From Apricaphanius iberus (lineage: Eukaryota; Chordata; Actinopteri; Cyprinodontiformes; Aphaniidae), in NCBI GenBank assembly GCA_028564705.1, contig JAPXFQ010002641.1:1-64000 (forward strand): 64,000 nt of DNA. Direction: 5' to 3'. The position numbers were made by a program, and so were the translations under genes. The number at the start of each line of letters is the position of its first letter. Positions within the stretch are counted from its first letter, which is position 1. The notes below the pieces were generated by a model. It did not search any database and was not told where the DNA came from. It worked only from the letters and a program-made list of their open reading frames with translations. Shown in pieces: positions 53,191-64,000 of the stretch.

Positions 53191-53545
53191 GTAGGACTTT
53201 TATATCCAGCAGTTGTCCAATGTCTTGATGTTCCGCACATCTGTATGGGTCAGGTTAGAAATGATGAATCACATCTTGCTGGCATGCCAGTGAAGGTTGG
53301 ATTAAATTGAAATTAAGTGCAAAGGTTCAGTCTATTTAACGCCTGGCCGGACAGTCACAGATTTTACGTCTTTACACAGCTACCCTCTTCAAGCTTTTAT
53401 AAGAATATGTGTGAATGTCTGTGTGTAGATGGATCTGTGGTGTCTTGGCTCTCATTACTTCTAGCTCAGACTAATGAAATGTGTACGTGTGGGTTCTCAT
53501 TACCCTTCTCCAAGGCTAATGATGTATTTCTGTGCTGGCATACGC

Positions 53546-53548
<3 letters not shown>

Positions 53549-53612
<64 letters not shown>

Positions 53613-53626
53613 CGCGCGCGTGTGTG
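53549..53626. repeat. (TG)30 microsatellite with GC-alternating end
   Basis: About 60 bases of TG followed by cgtgcgcgcgcgtgtgtg. Long alternating purine-pyrimidine DNA of this kind can adopt Z-form. Open frames through it give Cys-Val runs and are artefacts. Confidence 0.95.
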
Positions 53627-53689
53627 GAATTGAGCTGCAGTTCTGCTCAGCTGTGTTCAGGCCGTTTCATTAAATGATAAAGTTTACTG

Positions 53690-53895
53690 ATGACTCCGGG
53701 TGAATCATTATTTACCCTGCTCTCCATTCATCCCTCTGCAGCCACCTCGATCCTTACAAATGACCTGCTACATAGACAGATCGAGATTATTTAACAGTGC
53801 AGCTTTAAAGCTTTGGCATTCACTTAATCGAGTTCCAGCGTTTCCAACATGTTTGCACTGCACAAACACTCATATATCCACCTTCAGATGATTTT
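53690..53895. promoter_or_regulatory. candidate conserved noncoding element, block K
   Basis: A balanced, non-repetitive stretch just right of the TG array: 'gaatcattatttaccctgc', 'gaccTGCtacatagacag' and 'cagctttaaagctttggc'. It contains the palindromic core AGCTTTAAAGCT. The local open frame lacks homology that I recognise. Candidate only. Confidence 0.3.
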
Positions 53896-54677
53896 CTTTT
53901 AGATAAACACAATTAAGAAAAATATGTTGATTGTTTTTTTTTTAAATTGAGTGGTTTTTACAGGGCAACGGAATAATTTTATTATGTCACTTTTATGTAT
54001 TTAATACATTTCTTATCTTTTTTAATTTTTATCTTTCTGCCTCTGAAATACTAGTCAGCAGGTTTCGATAATGAGATATTTTTATCATCACCCTTGCTGC
54101 TGTGAGGACAACTTCATCTCCATCCTACTGCGATCAGACTGTTAGGTCATGACACCTGCCACTCTGATATCTAAAGTCTTTATTTTATTTTACATAAGGG
54201 TCACAATAAGAACTACTGTCTGCTTAGATGGCTTTAATAATTCTAAAATACTTTTATTATATGCTGCATAACTTGATGGGTCCTTTAATGTTACTGACAG
54301 CCTCCCACTTCATCCTACGTCGTCTCAGTGAGTGATAGCCAGGAAAAACCTCTTTCTCTGTCTCTTCAGCACACACTCTTCATAAATTGAGCTGTGACAT
54401 GACAGTGCCATTACCTAAAGATGCCACTGCTAAAGCATACTCTTAAGGCTGTAAATGATTACCCATGATCCAGTTGAGTGTGTTCTTTCTTGTCTCTCTC
54501 TCAGATACAACTTTTACTATGGCATAGATTATCATGTTATGCTTAATGTGCATTAGATAGTCATGTGGTTTGCACGACAAAAAAATTATTGTTAAAGATG
54601 TAACACTATAAAAGAAGAAAGGCATGCTAAAGGGGATTTGTTTCCTACTAAAAATATAGTGGCACAAACATTTTATT
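53896..54677. other. intronic sequence, nothing recognised
   Basis: AT-rich; no supported feature. Confidence 0.45.
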
Positions 54678-55538
54678 TAGGGATGTCCCGATCTAGAGTT
54701 CGGATGGGGACGATATTTTCAGTTATCAGAGATCAGCTATATTAGCTGACGAGTCGCGCCAATTTTTTTTACAAAAGTACCTCGTAGTTATGTTTGACAG
54801 TTATTGCTCAAGAATTCAAATGTCTATAGCGGTCAAACAGGACTCTTGATTTTCACAAATCAGCATATCAGCTCAAACACAGTTCTAATATGTGTAAACT
54901 TTGACAAATATGCTTAACCATACTTTAAACTGTATAATAAAGGCATAGAAACTCAGCTTCTGGCATTTACAAGCAACAGTAAACCAAAAAGAAAAATCCC
55001 TTCCGCTCCCACAGGAAGGAGGAGTTTTTCCTCCTCCTCCTTGCCAGACTCTGAACAGCACCTGTGCTGCGTTCAAATAGCGTTGGAAATCTATGCTGGT
55101 TTCAGAAGCACAGGCTATATCACCCTGTAGTTAAAACACCAATCATAATACTACAGTTGGGGCTTTCTAACACTGGTATTTAATCAAGATATAGTGTGAA
55201 TGTGATCTTATGAAAGTGGAGGCAACATTGTGCACACCAGAATATAGTTTGCCGGAAAAACGTTTTAAAGAACTTATACTGTATCAAGTGAGTGTTTTGC
55301 TTTTTTGTTTTGTCTTAAAAATTAACTTAAATTGATCTTTAATTATCTGTAAGATTTTAATTTCAAGGGATTTACAAAAATAATGGTAATGCTTATTGAT
55401 GAAATCTGTCTCATTTCAGTTTCTTAAATTTCAACACTGAAGGCAAAATGTCGGATCGGGACTTAAAATCGGAATCGGATTTGAGGTTTGAAGATCGGAT
55501 GGGATAGGAGCCCTAAAATGCTGATTGGGGCATCCCTA
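54678..55538. mobile_element. hAT-like non-autonomous transposon, 861 bp
   Basis: Left end tagggatgtcccgatc; complement of the right end tagggatgccccaatc. Flanks are ATTTTATT (54670-54677) and ATTTTATC (55539-55546), matching at 7 of 8 positions, as for an old hAT insertion. The right subterminal part repeats 'cggatcggg' and 'atcggaatcgg'. No transposase. Confidence 0.8.
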
Positions 55539-55624
55539 ATTTTATCGAATTATTCTGAAAACCTTCCAAAGTACGTGTAAAGAATCTTGACAGAACTAAT
55601 TGATAAAACACAGTGCCACAGATG

Positions 55625-56100
55625 CCATAATTTTTTGACTGTCGGATGCACCTGAATATAAGCCGCACCAGTTAAATTGAAAAAAAAAAAAATTTAATAT
55701 AATATAGTCCATACCTAAATATGAGCCATATGTTTTCATGTTGTAACATTATGTGTTTACAGAGAAAGACTGTATACAGAAGATTGGTCTTTTTCCAGTT
55801 TTTAATACATCCACCAGCTGGTAATGTTTTTATGGCAGTTTGTCTTTTTGTGTGTCCGTTTGTCTCATGGACACGTTGAAACGTGATGTCACACACCCAA
55901 GCCCCCACGCCCAGCTTCTCAGTGGAGGGAAGAAAGACCAATCGCCTCCACTGCCTATAATTGTTATTACATGACCATTGTCAATAGATCCGCGCTACAT
56001 GGCGGTTAAGGAAAAATCTATCGTCATGGTTAACATGTGCAGCGCTGTAGGCTGCAGCAATAGAAGAAAAAAGGATAGTAATAATATTTATTAGGTTTCC
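55625..56100. repeat. dispersed repeat with 'aatataagccgcacc' phrase
   Basis: Begins 'tgactgtcggatgcacctg' and 'aatataagccgcaccag', then A-rich sequence. It later holds 'gatccgcgctacatggcgg'. This wording is typical of an old interspersed repeat found in many vertebrates. Its right boundary may extend to about 57080. Confidence 0.35.
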
Positions 56101-57371
56101 AACTGATTAAATATGCCGCCATCTATGGCTGAGTTAGAGTGGGTGAGCTATCCATCCAGGGATCCAGTCTGATGAACGAATCTGCTCATCTCCCACAGTG
56201 GAAGTATGTTGATGTTAATATATTTAAGCCTTCTCTGCTTCTGCTGGGTAAAGTTGATGCATGATGATCAAATAATGTAGATATCTGCTTTCTTACATGG
56301 TACTGGTTTTACAAACGGCTGCCTGATTGCCTGTAGGTTGTACGCTTATTATTTGATTTCTTTATGGGCGCCTGTTTAAAGCCTTGGTGCTGACGGTGAT
56401 GTCATTAGCTAACTGTTCTGTACACGACTGCTAACGCAGCCTGCACTGTGTAAGCTGTCTGTTTGCTCTGAAATTGCTTTGTAACTTTTAACGTGTTGTT
56501 CGTTAGGTTTTGAACATGTATATGACATGTCAGTAAACTGTTATAAATAGTGGACTGTCGGGGGTTAAACTGGCTGAATTGTAACTCGGTTGTTGTGACT
56601 CATCAAACAGCTGTATTGATGATCGGTCGGTATAAAAATGTGTTAGAAGAATCGAGCACTGGGGGTTTTCCTAATGATTGCATGCCTTCCTGGTTCTGCT
56701 GTGTAAAGTCCAGACATGTTGATAATTTAATTGCAGATATCTCCATACTGATCTGGCGGTGGTCATATCTGAGGAGTTTCCTCCTGTAGCTTGTAACTAA
56801 ACGATCATAAACGGTCTGGAAGCTTTGCATTACATATAGTTAGCTTTATTATGTGACTTTTTTGATTATCTGCAAAAAGATGGTTTTAGGTTTTATTTTG
56901 TTTGTCTAACTGTTCGACTGTGACCGCACGGCTTTGCATAGCGGTGTGGAAGCTTCTTGCCCTCCATTGTTGTACGCATGCGCAAAAATATCCGGATGAA
57001 AACAATAACGTTCAACATAACTCAAAAAGTATGGACGTATTTCACTGAAATTATCAGGAAATGTCCACAATGAGACCAGGAACGACTTACTAAAACCACA
57101 CAGGTCTGGTGCCTTTTTTTTCTTTTCTTTTTTTTGCTGATGCCTAGTAAGTTGTTGATCTATCCAATTTGGAATGGCCTATGCACAGCTACACGTATTC
57201 TCTGCTTTATAAATCAGACTCTTCTGCATAAAATTAATCCGGCTAATATGGGCCGTGTCACTGATAACCATGGCAACCAAAAGGTTGAGAACGCAATTCA
57301 AAAGAGAGTGAAGCAGGCACATGGTGGCACTTAAAACTGTTTTATTTCACTCAGTCTATAAATGTTTATCC
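56101..57371. other. intronic sequence, nothing firm
   Basis: Possibly a continuation of the preceding repeat. Open frames at 56550-56789 and 57134-57334 have no recognised domain. Confidence 0.4.
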
Positions 57372-57374
57372 ATA

Positions 57375-57800
57375 TACAATGGGTAAAAAAGTATTTAGTC
57401 AGCCACTAATTATGCAGATTCTCCAAGTTAAAAAGATGAGTGGCCTGTAATTTTCATCGGGATGTAATTTTTTTAGGGATATTTGGGATAATTGTCATGC
57501 TGAAAGACCCAGCCACGTTTCATCTTCAATGCCATAGCTGATGGAAGGAGGTTTTCACTCAAAGTGTCATGGTACATGGTCTCATTCATTCACTCCTTTA
57601 CATGGGTCAGTTGCCCTTGTCCCTTTGCAAAAAAAAACCCCAAACAAACTGCCTCAAAGCATGATCTTTCCAGCCTCATGCTTCACTAGGTATGGTCTTC
57701 TTTGGATAAAACTCCGCAATCAGTCTCCTCCAAACATAATAAGTAAGATTTTTAACAAAAAGTTCTATTTTGGTTTCATCTGATCATATGACATTCTCCA
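57375..57800 (-). mobile_element. Tc1-like transposon remnant, internally deleted
   Basis: The + strand left end 'gggtaaaaaagtatttagtc' and 'aaaaagatgagtggcctg' match the terminus of an abundant fish Tc1-like family. The rest, on the minus strand, is the middle of the transposase gene with many stops. 'cagatgaaaccaaaatag' (the SDETK region) is its upstream part and 'catgacaattatccc' (the HDNDPK region) its downstream part. The segment between the latter and the terminus is deleted. Inactive. Confidence 0.8.
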
Positions 57801-57803
57801 AAT

Positions 57804-58120
57804 TAGAGATGCACGATACCACGTTTTTTCTAACAGATATGATACCGATACTTGGATCTGGGTACTTGCGAATACCGAGTACCAATGCCGATACTTCTAA
57901 TACCCAAAAACGTGCAATGAATTGGAAGACAAGTTTGATTTTCTTCTCTGCTTGTTACAACAAATGAAGGTGAATTTTATTTAATAAATATATATAAAGT
58001 GAAATTATTGCAGACTTTCCACATTTTAAGTATCAGTTCATAGCGGTGGACTAACCAATACCGATGCGAGTACATTAGAGTAATATCTGCGCGATATTAG
58101 TATTGATATCGATGTATCCT
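57804..58120. mobile_element. hAT-like element fragment
   Basis: Starts tagagatgcacgatacc, then 'gataccgatacttgg' and 'accgagtaccaatgccgat'. Near the right it has 'caataccgatgcgagtac' and 'gatatcgatgtatcc'. This matches the style of a fish hAT-related family ('tagggatgcacgatacc'). The right terminus is lost, and it abuts the Tc1-like remnant. Confidence 0.5.
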
Positions 58121-58825
58121 TTTTCCCAATCCTCTTCTAGATAATGCACTCTCGAAAAGTTCAGCTGGACACGGACTGGGGAGTCTAAAGTGTGTGAAAA
58201 ACGTAGCAGCTAATAGTCTCAAAATGCTAGCAAGTATTTGTCCCTTTACATATTACTCTATTATTTCCTTTTTTGTCACACTTTAATTTTTCTGATCATC
58301 AACCAGATGTTACTATCAGACAAAGCGAGCCTGAGTAAATAAAAAAAATAATCTTTAAGACACTGATAGATGAGACTTCCCCTCCCTTGTGGTTGATGGC
58401 AACGGTTAAATTGGCATCTAACTAGAAAGTGACCTATATATTTTTAGATAAATGTCATTAATATTGTATTTGCTCTCCCTTTACCACATGGCTTTCTGCC
58501 ACATAATTTACAGGTGTATGTGACTGAATGGTCTGTGTTGGGTTTGGCGTGTGTGAAATGTATTCTAGTAAGTATTATATTTTTTGTTTTGTTTACAACT
58601 ACAAAGTTTCAATAAAAATGTGCATTCCAAAAAATAAACAAGTTTTCTAATTATGAGTTAATTAACAAACCAACCTAAACTTAAATACTGGAATACTACA
58701 CCTTGGAAACAACCGTTATCAAGCATTTACTATAACACCAGTCTTTTATATCACTCTGGTGGTATTTTAAAACACTCTTCTTTAATTAATTAATTTAGAT
58801 AAGATGCTTCAAATCCTTCATTTAA
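58121..58825. other. intronic sequence, nothing recognised
   Basis: AT-rich; no supported feature. Confidence 0.45.
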
Positions 58826-59385
58826 AGTGGACCTGGTATGAAATTAGCATTTTTTTAGGTTTTTGATCATATATTTTAGTTCCCCCAGCCTGCCTATGGC
58901 CTCTAAGGCGTTAAAACTACTGATTAGTCTTTCCTTTGTCCCGGGGTATGTCTGCCTACATAGTGAAAGCATATTTCCTCAATAATGTCCTTCGGCTGTT
59001 AGTAGACATTGTGGCATTGTTAGAGTTGTTCGCTTGTCAATTAGCTTCATAGCTAACATTCAGAATTAGCTTCACAGCTAATACAGCAGTTTGTTTATGT
59101 AGCATTTGTGCTAGTATGCTTTGATTTGGGGGAAAAAAGATTATATATTTTAGTTGAACATTCGAAATATCGTTAGCGAATCATTGACCACATAAGCGCA
59201 TAGCCTAGACCCCGCCTCCAAAACCCGGTCGTTCTGTGCTAATGCTCACAGAAGGGCCCCCTCGTCACACCTGCAATTCTACAACAATGCTGAATTACGG
59301 CAAGCGATCCTTTGATATAGTATTAAGGTACTTACAGTGTGGCTAAAAAGGGCCCAAACGTGGGGAATTTCATGCCAGTTCTACT
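58826..59385. mobile_element. piggyBac-like MITE, 560 bp, flanked by TTAA
   Basis: Terminal inverted repeats AGTGGACCTGGTATGAAATT and AGTAGAACTGGCATGAAATT (complement of the right end) agree at 17 of 20 bases. TTAA lies directly outside both ends (58822-58825 and 59386-59389), the target-site form used by piggyBac-type elements. No transposase is encoded. Confidence 0.7.
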
Positions 59386-59434
59386 TTAAAACAAATGGGT
59401 ATTTTTATCTGTCTGTTTTAGAAATTAAGAGGTT

Positions 59435-59730
59435 GTGCTTTTTATCTTTGTCCTGCTGCATAATCGAAGTGAACCTGACCTTAAGGTTCAAACTGATTTT
59501 TCACAAAAATTTAGATTTGGATTTCAGTGAGCAATCCAAGTCCTGGACACCCCGAAACGACTGCCATGTTTGACTGGTAGTATGATCTTCTTCTGAAATG
59601 CTGCCAAGTCATACATCTTCTAAAATATTCTCTTGTATCTACTCCACATATGTTTTTCCCCAGAAGGTTATGGGGTCATCAGGATAATCTTTGTCAAAAA
59701 TGTAAAATGGGCCTTGGTGTTATATATTAT
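59435..59730 (-). mobile_element. Tc1-like transposon fragment
   Basis: On the + strand it reads, in order, 'tcctgctgcataatcgaag', 'gactgccatgtttgactgg', 'cttctgaaatgctgcc' and 'tggggtcatcaggat'. These are antisense pieces of the central transposase region of the same Tc1-like family whose start survives at 22110. Both termini are missing. Confidence 0.65.
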
Positions 59731-61399
59731 TATTTTTTTGGTTGTAAGGGGTTGAAACTCTCATAGAAATAATTGTTTTTCCAATCTATTTCCTGTTTTT
59801 CCCATTGTCCTATTTTTTTAAACTTTTTTTTGGTTTTGTTCTTTGACTTTGAAAAATAAACTTTACGGTCCTTGGGTATTTTTCATAAGCACCTATTTTT
59901 TTAAATGTGTGTCATGTAACCTTGTAACAACAAAACAGCGTTGATTTTTCCTAGCATCTTTTAAACCATATGACAATGAATACAAAAGCCAGTTTGGAAA
60001 ATAATGTGGAAATATTTTTTTTGCAAAATGCATTGTTAATGGATGCTATTAAAAGTTTTCTTGGCTAGAGAGTCATGAAGCTGAAAAGATTTGTAGAAAT
60101 GTCACCTCTGATTATGTGAGATGTGAATTTAATTTTCACACAATACGCCAGTTTTCTGTCATCCTCAAACCTGACTCTGTAGAATGTTCACTCTGACTGT
60201 AGATGCTGTTCTTCTCGTTCCCTGCATCACTCACAGCCGCACGTTTTAGTAATGCCATCAGATAACATCTGAAAAAAAGCTGAAAGCTTTTCAAAAAAAA
60301 TTTTTTCCACAGTTAAATACATGCATTTCCTCAAGCCATTACATCCACAATTCCTTGGTATCTCTCTCTTGAACTTCCTTTCACTGTCTGCCTCCCACGC
60401 TACAACAGACCCCACATTTTCATTTCAGAGAACATACATCCAACACGCAGGAGCAGCACAGATGGATGCCATGCTCTCTTTCTGACACATGAATAAGTAA
60501 ATATTTACCTTCCCAGATTGCATTTCATTTTTTTTTACCCATCCTTCTTCATAACACCTTCCTAACTACAACACCAGCCTACTCTCATTTTGTTTTCCCT
60601 GTCTTAATTTTTTTAGGCTTTCTCTGTAAAAGTCTTCACTCCTTTGGTACATCATGATGACCACTCATAGCTTTCTGTGTCGTAAAGAGGCCTGCCTACA
60701 CTTTACACAAATGATTTAGAGGGTACAGATGTATAAAAACTGTTAGAGTATTCTCAAAAAAGAGTTATAATAAAACAGTCATTAAGGAAGATGAAGCAAT
60801 AGTTGCTTAAATCTAGACTGTTAGTTACTCCTTTATCTAAGTTTGGTAACTTTGCCCGTTATTGCTCTGTGGTTAAAAAAGAAAGCAGTTCTCTTTACTT
60901 ACAGGATAAAAGTACATTATTTTGTATTTGAGAAAAAGTCACGAAAAAAAATGAATCCCTCCTTTACTATAAACTGCTCTCTGGTAGAGCTGCACCATAT
61001 GACAACTCCATGAGATTGCCCTTATATTCAGAATTCTGACAATGTTAACATTTATGAGAGGTCTATGTTTTTCACACTCTTACTTTAAGTGTCTTGGGCA
61101 ATATAATCTGCCTCATGTTCTGGCATGTCTTGGTGTGAGTCACCATGAAGCAAGCTGATTATAACACTAACACAGAAACTCAGAATTTATGACAACCACA
61201 ATATAAAAAAGCCAAAAGTACGATATTTTAAATAGTCATTAGGAATAATAATTTTGTGCACATTGCAAAAATGATATACGGTTACCAGTCCCTTTATTCA
61301 TCACGACTGGGAACTGACATTCAAAACGGCCTCAAATTTCATGGCATTTATTCAAACAGTGTCGGCAAAATTTATCAAAATGTTTTGCTCTATTTTGAC
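59731..61399. other. intronic sequence, nothing recognised
   Basis: T-rich patches near 59740 and 59810; otherwise ordinary AT-rich intron. Confidence 0.45.
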
Positions 61400-61650
61400 A
61401 GGACTCTAACTTGCAATAGGTGCAAATGATTCAGCTGCTCATCTGTTATGGGAATATTGCGTTCTACCACATTCAGAGGTGCTTTGTTGGACAGAGATCT
61501 GGTGGCTATGGAGCTCCAGTGGGTTACAGTGAATTTATGGTCATTTTGTTTCTGCCTCCAACAATTTTGGTTATCCTGCTGGCTGTAACATGTTTGGTTG
61601 ATCCAATATCATTTGTATTAAAGGATGCTATCTCCAGCATCTTATAGAAT
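61400..61650. repeat. fragment of a teleost dispersed repeat
   Basis: 'gagatctggtggctatgg', 'agctccagtgggttacagtg' and 'ggttatcctgctggctg' recur in a fish repeat I recognise (its usual form reads 'gagatctggtgactgtgg'). The open frame here is part of that repeat. The class is not assigned. Confidence 0.45.
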
Positions 61651-63115
61651 TCAATACTAAGCATTAAACTATCACCTCTTTCCCAATGCCTGATCGTTTC
61701 TTGATAATATCTTCTTCAATTGATCCTGAGATGTATTTGTCTCCTTTCTGTGCAGCAGAGATTTTATTGCTTTTTCTTTTTTTTCTTTTTTTTAGTTAGA
61801 CTTAGGTAAGATTTGCTCACATCTGCATTGGTTTAATTGAAAGCAAACTCAACAGAAATGCCATCTGTATTCTTGACTTCTTTTCTTTTTTATCATATTT
61901 CTTTTCCTCTTAGTATTTTTCAGCGGCAACCAATAATAAAATACATTTATCTTCTTTCATTTTTAACAAGGAAAGTATCACTGTGGTTCTTATTCATTAG
62001 TATCACACATCACACCTCTATCACCCTTAGATCTGGGAGAGACAGCGGTGTCAAAATGACAGAATGTGCACATGTTTTTTTTCCTTTTGTCTTTTTTTTA
62101 ACCTTCTCACCTTCTGCCTTTGAAAAATCCATAAAAGTCAATTTACACCCTCCTTCTCTGCTTCTTTCCTCTGTTCAATCTCCTTCAGTTATTTTGAAGC
62201 AGTGGTCTGAATTGTACAGTTGTTGTTTTTTTTCCAGCAATTGTGTATTTTTTTAGCTCTCCTGCAATGATGCAATAAGATAAATTTCCTTTTTGTACTT
62301 TCTCATCACCACTGCTAAGAAACAACTATAGATTAGATTTGACATGCATATCATTGATAATGGTTACTTAGATTATATTCATGTATAAAATAATCATCAG
62401 TCCCCATAATAAAACTGATACTTTAGCATTGCATCATCTCTCCTTTTCTTTTTAAATCACTAGTCACACATTTTAGATAGGTCAATCCATGACTTAAACT
62501 GATACAAAGACAATAATTTGTGTGGTTAAATTGTCTCCACTCACTAGTGTCTAGATGTTTGTAAAGATGTAGATCATGGCTCTCGGGTGTAGGAAAAGCT
62601 AACCTGTTCTTATTCAGAACCACTGAAAGAAAAGCTGAAGATTGAAATACTTTTAAAAGGTATTTCTATTAGTTAAATGGTCAAAATAAATGCCTACATA
62701 TATATTTTTTTTTGTAAATGAAAGATTTTCCTTTTTTTTAAATTACAAGGCTTTTAAATTCTTTAACACTACAATAAAGATGTTTTTAGGAAATATTTTT
62801 CTCTATTCTTCTTGGATTTTTTTTAAAATTCTGTTAAATAAATAAAATCTAGATTTACCAAAATGTATTAATGATTTTGAACTTCTTTGTATATGTGCAT
62901 GGCAAGTCATAATGTGGTAAGGTCTAAATCATTTCAAAGGTACACAAAGGTTTGTTTTACTGTATTTTTCTGAGTGCTATGAAGCTAATAGAGAGATGTA
63001 GGAGGAAACTGCAGTGCTGTTAGTGGAGCCTGTATTTTGATTTGTTTGGTAAATGAGCTTTTTGAAAGAAGCACGGCAGTTGGAAAAACACTGACATGTA
63101 GAGAAACTTTCCGTT
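61651..63115. other. intronic sequence, nothing recognised
   Basis: AT-rich, many T runs; the open frame at 61837-62256 has low-complexity Phe/Ser content and no domain. Confidence 0.45.
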
Positions 63116-63119
63116 GTTT

Positions 63120-63510
63120 CCTCTCTCCTGGACACAATCAATTATGGCAAATCCTGCACGCTCCTGAGACTCATTTGTTTATCTAATAAGATAAGGGACT
63201 GAACATTCCTTCTGTTTCAAATAGTCAGCAAGGTCTAAAATAACCAAACGGCCGGCTGAAATATAGTTTTACCTAATGACCGTGTTTTTATTCCCCTTAC
63301 ACCAGAAACATATTTTCTGCTTTTTTTATTTCCATGCAATTTGACTTTTTAGTTGATAGGCGCATCTAAAAGGTCAAGGATGTCTTTGCCTGGAAGCCAC
63401 TTGTTAATATTAATGACCATGAGCCAATTGTAACTCATCAATAGGTCAAAGGTTATCACAGGGTTGCAAATGCAGGAAGTTAATGCAATTAAAAATGCAT
63501 CGTGTTGTTG
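63120..63510. promoter_or_regulatory. candidate conserved noncoding element with a DR1-type site, block L
   Basis: Non-repetitive sequence holding a direct repeat of nuclear-receptor half-sites with one-base spacing, AGGTCA-A-AGGTTA, at 63443-63455. It also has GATAA cores near 63189 and 'gttaatgcaattaaaaatgc' near 63480. No open frame. DR1 sites bind HNF4, COUP-TF or RXR partners; whether this one is used is unknown. Confidence 0.35.
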
Positions 63511-64000
63511 ATGGTAGAGAAAATTTATTTTCCAATTTTATTTTATTTTCAGTTTTGCTATCTTTGCTGATCCATCTTTCTGTTTGTGGTGCAGTTGAAC
63601 ACTATTGTGTTTTTATGGGATGTCTTTCTCTGTAAGGGTCTCCATCAATTTTTAACTAGAGAAACCACTTTTTTTTTTCACTTAATTTTGTCTGTTTTAT
63701 TGAGTTTCTGTTAGGTGTTTTACTAATTTTAAAGTTAGTTAAAACAGAAAATAAAAGGAAAGTGTAAATAGACAGGAATTGAAGTTGTAACTTTTTGGTT
63801 ACGAGTAGCATCCTGACTTTCTGTAGCAGAATGGTTGTCTGGTAATCTACTCCAATAAATGTTTTTTATAGTTTTTCTATTTTATTGGTTCTGCGTCTTG
63901 GATGCAAAGTGTGTAATCAATGGCTCAGTTTGCTTGAATTAAGAATGATTTCCAATTGTTTCATTTAGGAGACCTTTTCAGTTGTGACTTTAGGATCTGA
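63511..64000. other. intronic sequence to the window end
   Basis: AT-rich; nothing recognised. Confidence 0.45.

Larger units (their letters stand above)
40551..64000 (+). other. cdkal1: cdkal1 downstream intron, partial
   Basis: Phase 2 intron starting gtaagg at 40551 and running past the window end, so longer than 23.4 kb. No segment resembling the next family exon was found. It contains many transposon remnants and candidate regulatory blocks listed separately. Confidence 0.75.

Noticed and set aside
53317..53677. Two overlapping open frames with Cys-Val repeats
   Set aside because: Produced by the TG microsatellite.
61420..61647. 75-codon open frame with hydrophobic C-terminus resembling a membrane protein
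   Set aside because: The underlying DNA matches a fish dispersed repeat; the hydrophobicity is incidental.

Overview
The window is vertebrate nuclear DNA, almost certainly from a teleost fish. It is AT-rich, has no dense gene array, carries GT-AG exons separated by very long introns, and is crowded with transposon families typical of ray-finned fish: Tc1-like, hAT-like and piggyBac-like elements, an L1/Tx1-like LINE and a fish dispersed repeat containing 'tatagcgccaattcacaac'. The exact species cannot be read from the sequence. The wording of that dispersed repeat reminds me of killifish/livebearer genomes, but this is only an impression.

One host gene is clearly present: cdkal1, which encodes the tRNA t6A37 methylthiotransferase, on the + strand. 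Two consecutive coding exons lie in the window, at 25871-26037 and 40405-40550. They join in frame across a 14.4 kb intron and encode about 103 residues of the radical-SAM barrel. More than 25.8 kb of upstream intron and more than 23.4 kb of downstream intron fill the rest. I saw no other cdkal1 exon, no second confident protein-coding gene and no recognisable RNA gene.

Layout. 1-25.9 kb is upstream intron. It has a terminal hairpin (1-98), old dispersed repeats (0.36-1.3 kb, 3.4-4.4 kb), several hAT-like elements (11.6-13.7 kb), a hairpin at 15.85 kb, a long-inverted-repeat MITE (17.2-17.8 kb), two Tc1-like remnants (20.65-21.6 and 22.1-22.5 kb), and a repeat-poor tract (22.65-24.4 kb) that could be regulatory. 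26-40.4 kb is the intron between the exons. It has repeat-poor blocks at 27.05-27.8 and 28.67-29.67 kb, a CT/AT microsatellite, a dispersed repeat and LTR-like remnant (32.5-33.9 kb), and a nested hAT insertion with a perfect 8-bp target duplication (38.9-39.4 kb). 40.6-64 kb is downstream intron. It has further hAT-like elements, a LINE split by a terminal-inverted-repeat element (48.9-50.9 kb), an unassigned exon-like segment (53.08-53.19 kb), a TTAA-flanked element (58.8-59.4 kb) and two more Tc1-like fragments.

Functionally, the exons belong to an enzyme that thiomethylates tRNA. In vertebrates the very long cdkal1 introns are known to harbour conserved noncoding elements thought to act on the neighbouring developmental gene SOX4. 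The repeat-poor blocks listed here are therefore plausible enhancers, but conservation could not be tested. I found no sign of a previously undescribed biological system. The most useful leads are the exon-like segment near 53.1 kb, the LTR and primer-site remnant at 33.5-33.9 kb and the candidate regulatory blocks.
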